From positions 1 through 64,000 of the forward strand of contig NZ_JACHGW010000010.1 in assembly GCF_014202505.1 (NCBI RefSeq): a stretch of 64,000 nucleotides of DNA. The letters run 5' to 3'. Under the pieces are notes generated by a model that had not been told where the DNA came from, made no database searches, and saw only the letters and a program-made list of their open reading frames with translations. This DNA comes from Armatimonas rosea. GTDB lineage: Bacteria; Armatimonadota; Armatimonadia; Armatimonadales; Armatimonadaceae. This document shows positions 14,157-23,600 of this stretch, piece after piece. Position numbers and translations under genes: made by a program. The first letter of the stretch is position 1. The number at the start of each line of letters is the position of its first letter.

Positions 14157-17100
14157 ATGTTAGAGCGCATCTTAAACTTCAGCCTCGCGCAACGCTTTCT
14201 GGTGATCCTTGCAGCGCTTGCTCTCGTTGGCTTTGGCGTTGTCAGCTGGCAGCAGCTCACGCTCGATGCCGTCCCCGACATCACGACCAATCAAGTGCAG
14301 ATCAATACCAATACTGGTGGCATGGCTCCACCGGAGGTCGAGAAGCTCGTCACCTTCCCGGTCGAGACCGCAATGGGTGGGCTACCAGGAGTGCAGGGCG
14401 TTCGCTCTCTTTCCCAGTACGGCCTCTCGCAAGTGACCATCACCTTTAGCGACCACACCGACACTTACTTCGCACGCCAGCTCGTCACCGAGCGCCTGAA
14501 CAGCGTCCGAGAACAGCTCCCTGCGGGCGTCGCTGCGCCAGAGCTTGCGCCGGTCTCGACAGGCCTGGGCGAGGTCTTCATGTTCAGCGTGGACAGCGAC
14601 CGGCTCACTCCCATGGAGCTTCGCACCCTCTTTGACTGGCAGATAAAGCCCCAGCTCCGAACGGTTATCGGAGTGGCGGAGGTGAACGCGACCGGCGGCT
14701 ATGAGAAGCAGTACGAAGTCCAGCCCGACCCGCAGCGCCTCCGTGCACGAGGGGTTTCTTTAGATGCACTCCTGGAGGCGCTGAAGAAGAACAACGCCAA
14801 TGTCGGAGGGGGCTTTATCGAGCGCCAGGGCGAGCAACTTCTCGTCCGTAGCGTCGGAGCTGTCACGGGAATCGAGGACATCGAGAAGATCGTGGTGACG
14901 GCGGAGCGAGGGACGCCGATCTTCGTGCGCGATGTCGCAAAGGTGGGGCTGGGAACTCCTGCTCGCACCGGTCTCGCGACCCGCGATGGTAAGGAAACCG
15001 TGCTAGGAATCGTCATGATGCTCAAGGGAGCCAACGGGCGCACCGTGGCGAGCGCGGCGCGGGAGCGCCTGGCTACCATCCAGAAGCAGATGCCTGAGGG
15101 CGTGACGCTTACCCCCGTCTACGACCGCTCGCACTTGGTGAACCAGGCGGTCGGCACCGTCCAGAAAAGTCTTGTTGAGGGCGGTATCTTCGTCCTAGCG
15201 GTTCTTCTCTTGCTACTGGGCAATGTGCGAGGCGCGGTGATTGTTGCACTAGCGATTCCTCTCTCGATGCTCTTTGCCTTCATCAACATGAACCGCTTTG
15301 GCATCTCTGGGAACCTGATGAGCCTGGGGGCAATCGACTTCGGGCTTATCGTCGATGGCGCAGTGGTGATGGTCGAGCACGCGGTTGCGGAGCTTGCCCA
15401 TGCACGGCAGAAGCTCGGTAGAACCCTCACCCGTGACGAGGTTCGCTTCGAGGTAGGGAAGGCATCGCGGGACGTAGCCCAGCCGGTGGCGTTCGCGGTG
15501 ACGATCATTACGGTTGTCTACCTGCCCATCCTGGCGCTGGAAGGCACAGAGGGCAAGATGTTCCACCCGATGGCCTTCACGGTGATCTTCGCCCTCATCG
15601 GTGCCCTGATCCTCACCATGACGCTCGTTCCTGCCCTCTGTTCGCTCCTGCTCTCCAGGGATACGCGAGAAGGCAAGAACCCTGTCATGGGCTTCTTTGC
15701 CAAGGTCTACCAGCCCGCTCTGGAGGGCGCACTGCGCCTGCGCGGGCTCGTGGTCGGGCTAGCCATCGGCTTGGTGGCTCTTTCCCTGATCCTCTTTTCT
15801 CGGCTGGGCAGTGAGTTTGTTCCCCAGCTCGACGAGGGAGATGCCGTTGTCCAGCCCGTACGGCTTCGCACCGTAGGCGAGAAAGAGACCATCCGCCTTG
15901 TGACGGCCATGGAGAAGCGCCTGAAGGAGTTTCCTGAGGTCATCACGGTCTTCTCCCGCTCGGGGACGCCGGAGGTCGCCACCGACCCGATGCCCATGAG
16001 CCTGACCGATAGCATTATCGCACTTAAACCCAAAAGTGAGTGGCGCAAGGGGCTTACCAAGGAGAAGTTAATTGCGGAGATGGAAGAAGCCCTCAAGGAC
16101 GTTCCCGGCCAGGGCTACGGCTTCACCCAGCCGATCCAGATGCGCTTCTCAGAACTGGTGGCGGGCGTGAAAGCAGATGTGGGCATCAAGGTCTTTGGTG
16201 AGGATCTCGACACGCTCAAGAAGAACGCCGATGCAATCGCGTCGGTTTTGGGTAAGGTTCCCGGTTCGGCAGATGTGAGTGTGGAGCAGGTAGACGATGT
16301 GCCCGTGCTCCAGCTAACGGTGGATCGGGAAGCCGCGGCGCGGGTCGGAGTGAGTGCCGCGGAGGTTCAGGAGTGGATCGGGTCGGCGTTTACCGGTGAG
16401 CCGCTGGGCCAGGTCATTGAGGGCGATAAGCGCTTCGATCTCGTGGTTCGCTTGCCCCAGTCGGTGCGCGGTGACCCAGAAGCGGTAAAAAACCTCCCCA
16501 TTGTCACGCCGTCTGGTGGCACAGTAACCCTAGGAAGCCTGGCAAGCTTTGAAACGGTCGGCCAGCCCGCGCAGATCAGCCGGGAGAGCGGGCGGCGGCG
16601 TGTCGTGGTGCAGTGTAACGTCCGAGGCGCGGACCTAGGCAGCTTCGTGCAAGCGGCGCAAACAGCTATCGAGAAGCAAGTCAAGCTTCCCTCGGGCTAC
16701 TACCTGGAGTGGGGCGGTCAGTTCGAGAACCTCCAGCGGGCACGCGCAAGGCTAACCGTGGTCGTCCCTCTCGCACTGTCTTTAATCTTCCTGCTGCTCT
16801 TTCTCTCGTTTGGGAGCCTGAAGCAAGCCGCCCTGATCTTCACCGGAGTGCCGCTTGCTGTTACCGGTGGTGTACTCGGCCTCGTCGTGCGGTCTATGCC
16901 GTTCTCGATCTCGGCAGGTATTGGCTTTATCGCACTCTCGGGTGTCGCTGTCCTGAATGGTGTCGTGCTGGTCAGTGCGATTAACCGCCTACGGAGAGAG
17001 GGGCTGGATATACCAGAGGCCGTGCGTGAAGGAGCCAGGAGTCGTCTGCGTCCGGTGCTGATGACCGCGCTGGTGGCGTCGCTGGGCTTCGTACCCATGG

Positions 17101-17276
17101 CGCTCAATATGGGAATCGGGGCGGAGGTGCAGCGCCCACTCGCTACCGTCGTTATCGGGGGAATTGCTTCCAGCACGCTCCTCACTCTCCTCGTCCTACC
17201 AGTGCTCTATATCCTCTTCGAGAAGCAGCAGAGCGTCGATGTCGAAGTGTCCCCCGAGAAAGGAGACGTACTGTGA
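14157..17276 (+). CDS. czcA: CzcA-type heavy-metal RND efflux pump
   Basis: A 1039-residue proton-driven inner-membrane pump, full length for the family. It opens MLERILNFSLAQRFLVILAALALV and shows DAVPDITTNQVQINTNT and ALIGALILTMTLVPALCSLLLSR. In TM4 the motif LGAIDFGLIVDGAVVMVEH (Asp near 395 and 401) is the CzcA-type signature for divalent ions (Co, Zn, Cd) rather than the monovalent Cu/Ag CusA type. It follows the adaptor by two bases and overlaps the PII-like gene by four. Confidence 0.92.
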   Translation: MLERILNFSLAQRFLVILAALALVGFGVVSWQQLTLDAVPDITTNQVQINTNTGGMAPPEVEKLVTFPVETAMGGLPGVQGVRSLSQYGLSQVTITFSDHTDTYFARQLVTERLNSVREQLPAGVAAPELAPVSTGLGEVFMFSVDSDRLTPMELRTLFDWQIKPQLRTVIGVAEVNATGGYEKQYEVQPDPQRLRARGVSLDALLEALKKNNANVGGGFIERQGEQLLVRSVGAVTGIEDIEKIVVTAERGTPIFVRDVAKVGLGTPARTGLATRDGKETVLGIVMMLKGANGRTVASAARERLATIQKQMPEGVTLTPVYDRSHLVNQAVGTVQKSLVEGGIFVLAVLLLLLGNVRGAVIVALAIPLSMLFAFINMNRFGISGNLMSLGAIDFGLIVDGAVVMVEHAVAELAHARQKLGRTLTRDEVRFEVGKASRDVAQPVAFAVTIITVVYLPILALEGTEGKMFHPMAFTVIFALIGALILTMTLVPALCSLLLSRDTREGKNPVMGFFAKVYQPALEGALRLRGLVVGLAIGLVALSLILFSRLGSEFVPQLDEGDAVVQPVRLRTVGEKETIRLVTAMEKRLKEFPEVITVFSRSGTPEVATDPMPMSLTDSIIALKPKSEWRKGLTKEKLIAEMEEALKDVPGQGYGFTQPIQMRFSELVAGVKADVGIKVFGEDLDTLKKNADAIASVLGKVPGSADVSVEQVDDVPVLQLTVDREAAARVGVSAAEVQEWIGSAFTGEPLGQVIEGDKRFDLVVRLPQSVRGDPEAVKNLPIVTPSGGTVTLGSLASFETVGQPAQISRESGRRRVVVQCNVRGADLGSFVQAAQTAIEKQVKLPSGYYLEWGGQFENLQRARARLTVVVPLALSLIFLLLFLSFGSLKQAALIFTGVPLAVTGGVLGLVVRSMPFSISAGIGFIALSGVAVLNGVVLVSAINRLRREGLDIPEAVREGARSRLRPVLMTALVASLGFVPMALNMGIGAEVQRPLATVVIGGIASSTLLTLLVLPVLYILFEKQQSVDVEVSPEKGDVL

Positions 17277-17575
17277 AAGAGATAAAAGCGATCATCCAGC
17301 CCTTCCGGTTGGAGCAAGTCCTTGCAGCTCTACATGAAATAGAGGGCTTGCCAGGCGTGACAATCTCCGAGGCGCGAGCTGCGAGCGTCACCCGAGGACA
17401 CTACGAGCAAGTCGTCAAGTCTAAGCTAGAGATCATTGCACCCGACGAACTGGTAGAGACAATCGTTACTGCAATCCAATCGAGCGCTCACACGGGCAAC
17501 CCCGGTGATGGTGGTATCTTCGTCATTCCGATTGAGAGGGCGGTGCGCATTCGTACTGGTGATCAGATCTTATGA
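17273..17575 (+). CDS. Short-loop PII-like protein of the efflux operon
   Basis: A 100-residue GlnB-fold protein: MKEIKAIIQPFRLEQVLAALHEI, a C-terminal GNPGDGGIFVIPIERAVRIRTG. Ordinary PII proteins are about 112 residues with a long T-loop carrying a modified Tyr; here the loop (RGHYEQVVKSKLEII) is shortened and lacks the usual site. Such variants occur with metal efflux pumps and may gate them in response to a small ligand or metal. The GTG start overlaps the pump stop (GTGA), and its own stop overlaps the ATPase start (ATGA), so all three are coupled. Confidence 0.85.
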   Translation: MKEIKAIIQPFRLEQVLAALHEIEGLPGVTISEARAASVTRGHYEQVVKSKLEIIAPDELVETIVTAIQSSAHTGNPGDGGIFVIPIERAVRIRTGDQIL

Positions 17576-19722
17576 ACCAGACCCGTTACTACATTTCTGC
17601 GATGGACTGCCCTACCGAGGAGCAGATCATTCGTAATGGCCTCAAAAGCCACCCGGCAGTCGAGCGGCTGGACTTCGACCTCATCAATCGGGTGCTCACG
17701 GTCACCAATATCGAAGGCAGCGACCCAGCCACCGTCGAGGCTGCGCTTACCAAACTTGGCATGCCTCCTCAGATCGCAGACAGCCACGAGAGCGTCCAGA
17801 AGGCGCAGGAAGAGACCAGTAAAGGCCACAAGCTCAAGTGGGTCTGGTTGGGACTCTCCGGGGCGCTGGCGGGCGGCGCGGAGCTGACAGCCTGGCTCAC
17901 GGGCAACGAGAAAAGCGTTGTGGTTATCGGGATGGTGCTCGTCTCGCTAGCGCTTGGTGGACGCGATACGTTCCGTAAAGCCTTCACTTCCCTCAAGACC
18001 CTGACCCTCAATATTAACTTCCTCATGGCACTGGCGGTCGTCGGGGCGATGGTGGTTGGGCAGTGGCCGGAAGCCGCGATGGTGACGTTTCTCTTTGGCG
18101 TGGCCGAGCTGATCGAGTCCTACTCGCTGGAGAAAGCCCGTGGCGCGATCTCGGCGCTTATGCAGCTTGCTCCCGAGACTGCGAGCGTCTGGGACGTTCA
18201 CGAGGGTGAGACTGAAGGCCACTGGCACGAGATGCCTGTTGGAGAGGTAGCTCTTAGTCAACGCATCCGGATTAAACCTGGTGAGCGTATTCCGTTGGAT
18301 GGCAAGGTGATGGAGGGAGCCTCGGCGGTGAATCAGGCTCCCATCACCGGCGAGAGTCTTCCCGTCGAGAAGCAAGTAAACGATGCTGTCTTTGCGGGGA
18401 CGATCAACGGGCGCGGGCTTCTGGTTATCGAGGTCACAGCGGTCAAGGGCAACACGACGCTGGATCGCATCGCCAAGGCCGTTCGGGACGCCCAAAGCGA
18501 GAAAGCCCCTACCCAGCGCTTCGTGGACAAGTTCGCCTGTATCTACACACCTGCTGTGGTCGTGCTGGCACTCCTGGTGGCAGTTGCTCCTCCGCTTTTT
18601 GGCTATGGGACATGGAGCGTGTGGCTCTATAAGGCGCTTGTCATGCTGGTTATCGCTTGTCCCTGCGCCCTCGTGATCTCCACTCCCGTCACGGTCGTTT
18701 CGGCGCTGGCAGCAGCAGCGCGTCAGGGAATCTTGGTCAAGGGCGGCGGCTACCTGGAAGCAGGCAAGAACCTGAAGGTCATCGCGCTCGACAAGACCGG
18801 AACGCTCACGACGGGCAGACCGGTGGTAACGGACGTGATTCCCCTAGGCGATGGCTCTCCAGAATACCTGCTGCACCTCGCGGCAAGCCTCGATGCAGGA
18901 AGCGAGCATCCCGTTGCCTCCGCTATCGTGGCCTCCTGCGCTCTGGGCCACGACTGCAAGCCGCTCCCCGTCATGGAGTTTGAGGCGCTGGTAGGCCGGG
19001 GCGTCACGGGAACGCTGGAAGGACGGCGCTACTACGTGGGTAACCATCGCTTGACCGAGGAAAACAAGGTCTGCGGCCCGCACGTTGAGGAGGTGATGGC
19101 GCGGTTGGAGTCGGAGGGAAAGACACCCGTGATCCTGACCGATGACACGCAGGCGCTCGCGGTTCTGGGAGTCGCGGACACGCTCAGGGAAACGAGTATT
19201 GCTGCGGTCAAGGAGCTTCACGCTCTTGGTATTCGCACCGTGATGCTCACGGGCGACAACCAGCGCACCGCCGAAGCGATAGCCAAGGAAGCAGGCGTGG
19301 ACGATCCCAAGGGAGACCTGCTGCCAGAGCACAAGCTCACGGCCATCGAGTCGCTGCTGAAGGAGTTTGGGCCGGAGAGTATCGGGATGGTGGGCGATGG
19401 GATCAATGACGCGCCCGCACTGGCGAAAGCGTCGGTGGGCTTCGCGATGGGCGCTGCGGGCACGGATACGGCAATAGAGACCGCCGATGTTGCCCTGATG
19501 GAAGATGATCTAAGGAAGCTCCCGGCATTCGTGCGGCTCTCCCGAAAGACCGGGCAGGTACTCGTGCAGAACATCAGCTTGGCGCTCGGGATAAAGGTAG
19601 TGTTCTTCGCCCTGGCTCTAGCGGGGACAGCGACGCTCTGGATGGCAGTCTTCGCTGACATGGGTGCGAGCTTGCTCGTGGTGGCTAATGGCCTAAGGAT
19701 GCTACGTCGCCCTACGAGGTAG
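17572..19722 (+). CDS. zntA: P1B-type Zn/Cd/Pb-transporting ATPase
   Basis: A 716-residue heavy-metal P-type ATPase. It has a short N-terminal HMA-like domain with a single Cys (YYISAMDCPTEEQ), membrane CPC motif in VIACPCALVISTP (about residue 363), phosphorylation site DKTGTLT (about 407), HP locus in SEHPVASAIVA, and GDGINDAPALAKASVGFAMG. The last membrane segment contains FADMGASLLVVANGLRML, typical of the P1B-2 (ZntA/CadA) group for Zn2+, Cd2+ and Pb2+. It exports cytosolic metal to the periplasm, from which the Czc-type pump removes it. Confidence 0.92.
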   Translation: MNQTRYYISAMDCPTEEQIIRNGLKSHPAVERLDFDLINRVLTVTNIEGSDPATVEAALTKLGMPPQIADSHESVQKAQEETSKGHKLKWVWLGLSGALAGGAELTAWLTGNEKSVVVIGMVLVSLALGGRDTFRKAFTSLKTLTLNINFLMALAVVGAMVVGQWPEAAMVTFLFGVAELIESYSLEKARGAISALMQLAPETASVWDVHEGETEGHWHEMPVGEVALSQRIRIKPGERIPLDGKVMEGASAVNQAPITGESLPVEKQVNDAVFAGTINGRGLLVIEVTAVKGNTTLDRIAKAVRDAQSEKAPTQRFVDKFACIYTPAVVVLALLVAVAPPLFGYGTWSVWLYKALVMLVIACPCALVISTPVTVVSALAAAARQGILVKGGGYLEAGKNLKVIALDKTGTLTTGRPVVTDVIPLGDGSPEYLLHLAASLDAGSEHPVASAIVASCALGHDCKPLPVMEFEALVGRGVTGTLEGRRYYVGNHRLTEENKVCGPHVEEVMARLESEGKTPVILTDDTQALAVLGVADTLRETSIAAVKELHALGIRTVMLTGDNQRTAEAIAKEAGVDDPKGDLLPEHKLTAIESLLKEFGPESIGMVGDGINDAPALAKASVGFAMGAAGTDTAIETADVALMEDDLRKLPAFVRLSRKTGQVLVQNISLALGIKVVFFALALAGTATLWMAVFADMGASLLVVANGLRMLRRPTR

Positions 19723-19956
19723 ACTCCAAATACGAGACCTTTGCGAGTTAGGTATTAGACAAGTAGACAAAAATACGCAAAAACGTTCGTTTTCATGGTA
19801 CGTCAGATTTTCCAAGAGACGACTCACACTCCCACCGACAGGATCAGCAAAAAGTGTTCACGAAACTAGTATACTAAATCAAAGTACCAAGAGCCTCAAA
19901 AAAAGTGAGTATCGTGGTACAAATGACTTACCAGAACCCAAAGGACACTTCCGACC
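19723..19956 (+). promoter_or_regulatory. Upstream region of the resolvase, possible res site
   Basis: This 234-base gap holds AAAACGTTCGTTTT (about 19783-19796), a palindrome with a TT centre, and a TATACT hexamer at 19870-19875. A resolvase recombination site or autoregulatory site is plausible, but three clear subsites were not found. Confidence 0.3.
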
Positions 19957-20640
19957 ATGCTAATTGGCTACGCTCGCGTCTCGACCACCGACCAGAACCT
20001 CGATCTCCAGCTGGACGCGCTCAAGGCCGCGGGTTGCGAGAAAGTCTTCACGGACACGGCAAGCGGCGGAAAAGCCGAGCGCCCTGGTCTTACCGCCGCT
20101 CTGGAGCTCTGCCGCAAGAAAGACACACTCGTGGTCTGGAAGCTGGATCGGCTCGGGCGCTCCCTGCCGCACTTGGTCGAGACGGTGCGCGATCTGGAAA
20201 GCAAGGGCATAGGCTTCAAGAGCCTCCAGGAGAGCATCGACACCACGACCAGTGGCGGCAAGCTGATCTTTCATATTTTCGCATCTCTGGCCGAGTTTGA
20301 GCGTGACATTATCAAAGAGCGAACGAATGCGGGGCTAGCGGCAGCTCGTGCTCGTGGGCGCACTGGTGGCCGTCCCAAGGGGATCATGGACACCAATAAA
20401 CAGAAGGCGGCACTGGCGCTCAAGAACGACACGAGCCGCTCTGTGGCTGAGATATGCAAGATTCTGGGGGTCTGTCGCAACACCTATTACAAGTACATTC
20501 GTACTGAGGAAGAAGTAGCTCAGAAAACAGAGGCTCGCAGTGGAAAGAGCATAGTTAAGCGTAAAGCGCCTGTGGGGAGGGCGGCGGCTGAGCTACCGCC
20601 AACTCCCAAGAAGGCTGCTTCATCAGAGAGCTATCACTGA
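19957..20640 (+). CDS. Small serine recombinase (resolvase/invertase)
   Basis: A 227-residue serine recombinase beginning MLIGYARVSTTDQNLDLQ, with catalytic Ser9 and the Arg-rich region WKLDRLGRSLPHLVETV. It has HIFASLAEFERDIIKERT and a C-terminal helix-turn-helix (SVAEICKILGVCRNTYYKYI). The last 40 residues, rich in Lys, Ala and Pro, extend beyond the usual 185-residue resolvase. It cuts and rejoins DNA through a covalent serine link and may resolve plasmid multimers or invert a segment. It has its own TATACT element and is not part of the metal operon. Confidence 0.88.
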   Translation: MLIGYARVSTTDQNLDLQLDALKAAGCEKVFTDTASGGKAERPGLTAALELCRKKDTLVVWKLDRLGRSLPHLVETVRDLESKGIGFKSLQESIDTTTSGGKLIFHIFASLAEFERDIIKERTNAGLAAARARGRTGGRPKGIMDTNKQKAALALKNDTSRSVAEICKILGVCRNTYYKYIRTEEEVAQKTEARSGKSIVKRKAPVGRAAAELPPTPKKAASSESYH

Positions 20641-20655
20641 TCGATCTTATCGTAG

Positions 20656-23600
20656 TTAAGCACTGGGCTTAAATTCAGCCTTGATGGTTTTTTCCAAAGT
20701 GTTGCCTACGAATCGGCATGCTCCAGAAATGTTCAGCCTGCCTTTATGGTCTCTTGAGAAACTACCTGGCATAATAATTTTCTCTCCAAGCACCGTCCAG
20801 AACATTTCATAGTCATTTTCTTTTAGAAAGTGTAAAAGAGCTTCTCGTCGTATTAATAAAGTACTAGGTCCAGATTTTCTAATAGAAGGATCATATGCTA
20901 CAAGTGTTTTATCCTGTGCGAAAAATTTACCTTCTTGACCACACCAAGAAAGTTGCATCCTGTCAGCGAGTCCTTTTGAGGGTAGAGTGATAGTATATCC
21001 CGAGGCAATAGAACAGTCGTAATCGTTTCCCTCAGCCGTGTATTCTATGGTGGTAATACTAACTTGACCAGGTGCACCGTGACTGACATCATGCCATTCT
21101 TGTATGCCATAGTACTCATTACTATGGTAAAGATACGCAGGTGACCAGTGAAATTCTCCAAGAAAGACATCGTGGAGTGATTTTACCTCTGGCATCCACC
21201 TCCCCATAAAATCTTGGTCGCAAGCCCACGTAAAAAAAGACTCAGCTTCATCCTTTTTTACCACATAGGCTCTTGTCATGTACCAAAGTTGACGACGGGC
21301 GACTTCATTTGGGTCTTCTTCAGGTGGAACAGGCTCCTGCCATTTTAGGAATGTATCCATCACAATCCACTGGGTTCCGTCATTTGGATCAACTACATTG
21401 ATGAGTGCATCAACATCTGGCAGGTCACTACTTTTCTGGAGCCACTCTAAATCAGCTGAGGTTTTATCCCATGCATCGTACCGAACAGCAGCCCACCAAG
21501 GTAACTTATCCTGCTGCTCGGAACTTGAAGCCTTTGTTTCGGCAAGAAGACATGATGGATCAATGTCACGTCGGCTCATCTGCCATGGGCCGATATAATC
21601 GCTATCCTCATTCCCAAAGCGACGATGTATTTGAAGATTGTCGGCTGCGTAGGCAAGAAATTCATGCCAAGCAAGCCACTGATATTTTTTCCCAATCCTT
21701 TCAGGTTTATGAGAAGATCGATCTGATCGGCTTATATTGAGATAACCATCGAAATCAGCAAAAAGATCTGGTGTCCAGCCGAGGTCATATACCCGCTTTA
21801 AAACCCAGCGTTGCGCGTTTTTTAAATCAAAAAGATCTTCTTGCTCTTGTTGAGGCCAGAAAGGCATCGTACCAAGAGACTCATAGAGGCTCAATTTTTC
21901 TTTATCCAGCGAACTAAAAAACATAGACTTAGCCAAAGTGATTTCATCATCCTCAGTGATATATTCTTCGTCGCTTGCTTGCTTTTCCTGGTCTGATAAC
22001 TGAGATACAGTATCGTTGTCTTCTGTGTCTATGTAGACAATCTCTATTTGTGCTCGTATTGTAGTTAGAATTGACTGGGATTGAACTTTTTCTAATTCGT
22101 GAAACAACTGTAGTTGTTCTTCCGTGAGAACTGCTTCAAAGGCAGATTTTCGCTCTTGCCAGGTTGGTATGCGTGGAGAACTCAACGATGAAGGGCTCCA
22201 AAAGAATGCATCAGAATTAGTACCAATGATGTATCGTGCAAAGTCTTCAAATCCCATCACTGAGTAATAGAGTGCTCTACTTGCTAGGCTTCTGGAAGAT
22301 CGCACATCGCTTGATTGGTATTTATTGAGACTCTTTATTTCTTCTTCGGTGGGAAATGTCTCAGGCCAATTACTACAGTACGGCGGACGGATTTTTGATA
22401 CATCTATTTCATCGATTTCTCCATCAAGGTGAATGCCAGTTTCCACAACACCCCGTGCATAATCTCGAATAAGCAGATGTGGTATCGGTTTTCCATCCGC
22501 AAATATCCACTGATAAACATTCTTCGTTAGAGATGCTACCTCTGGTGCATCTGTACTTCGTAGGACACAGCCGTACGCAACAGCATAAAGACGTTCCGTA
22601 ATATAAAGATCATTCACATTATGGAAGCGCTCCATAAGCAAATTTAGTATATGGATTCGGTGAGTCAGTAAGGATACTAATGCTTTGGTTGCTCGATCTC
22701 TTACAAATCTGTTTGAAGATGTCAAGAACCAGGTAAGTGCTGTACTCGCAAGCAGTAATGCTTCATCACTAATATGGCTTTTGTCCTCTATTTCCCAAGA
22801 CCATTCAATCAATCGGTCTACAACTCCATGTTCGCCATACTGATTGTGAAGAAAAATAGACCACAAAGCATCTCTTTCTGCGAGCGTAAAGCCATGTAAA
22901 TACTCATGCAATTTGTTAGCATTATAGGGATGGTTTGGTGTGGCAGCTAAGGTAAGGAATGCATTGAACAGTTCACTTTGCCCTTCTTCTGATTCTAGAA
23001 CATGTGTATTGATATATTCTAAAGTTGTTTCCGAGAAAGCGGTCAAAGAACGCCAAATTAGACTTTGAACAAAACTCGATCTTACGGACTCGTAACTTGC
23101 TATGCGGGGGACTATTTCGGCTAGCTCTTTGCCGGTCCGTTCTGGTAACTGGATAGAGAGTGCATCCAAAATTCCTTTATTTTGGTAGCTTGTGTATTCA
23201 TTATCGAGTAGTTTGCCGAGTGGCGTTTCAGGATTAAATGCACTTCCTATTGATCTCTTACTATATCTGTTAATTGCGTCTGAAAAGCCTGGTATATAAG
23301 AAGCTAATTGTCTCAACAGGGACAGTCCTCTCTGAAACTTACGCCATTTATAAGGGATTAATATGTAGCGGTCGAGATAGTTTTTCACAATAAGATGGTC
23401 GGCAAATCGCTCGTAAGTGAGCCGGATTACCTCCGCATATTCGTACTCACCAGTTTTTTCATTTTTTCCAACGTATGTATAATCTTCTGCCAGAAGTCCT
23501 TCGGAGATGAGATGTCGAAAAAGAGATTGCTGATAGCCACCTGTTGTCTTCAAAACTTTTCCAACTACCTCTATAGCCGAATTTCTGGGAAGCATTTGGG

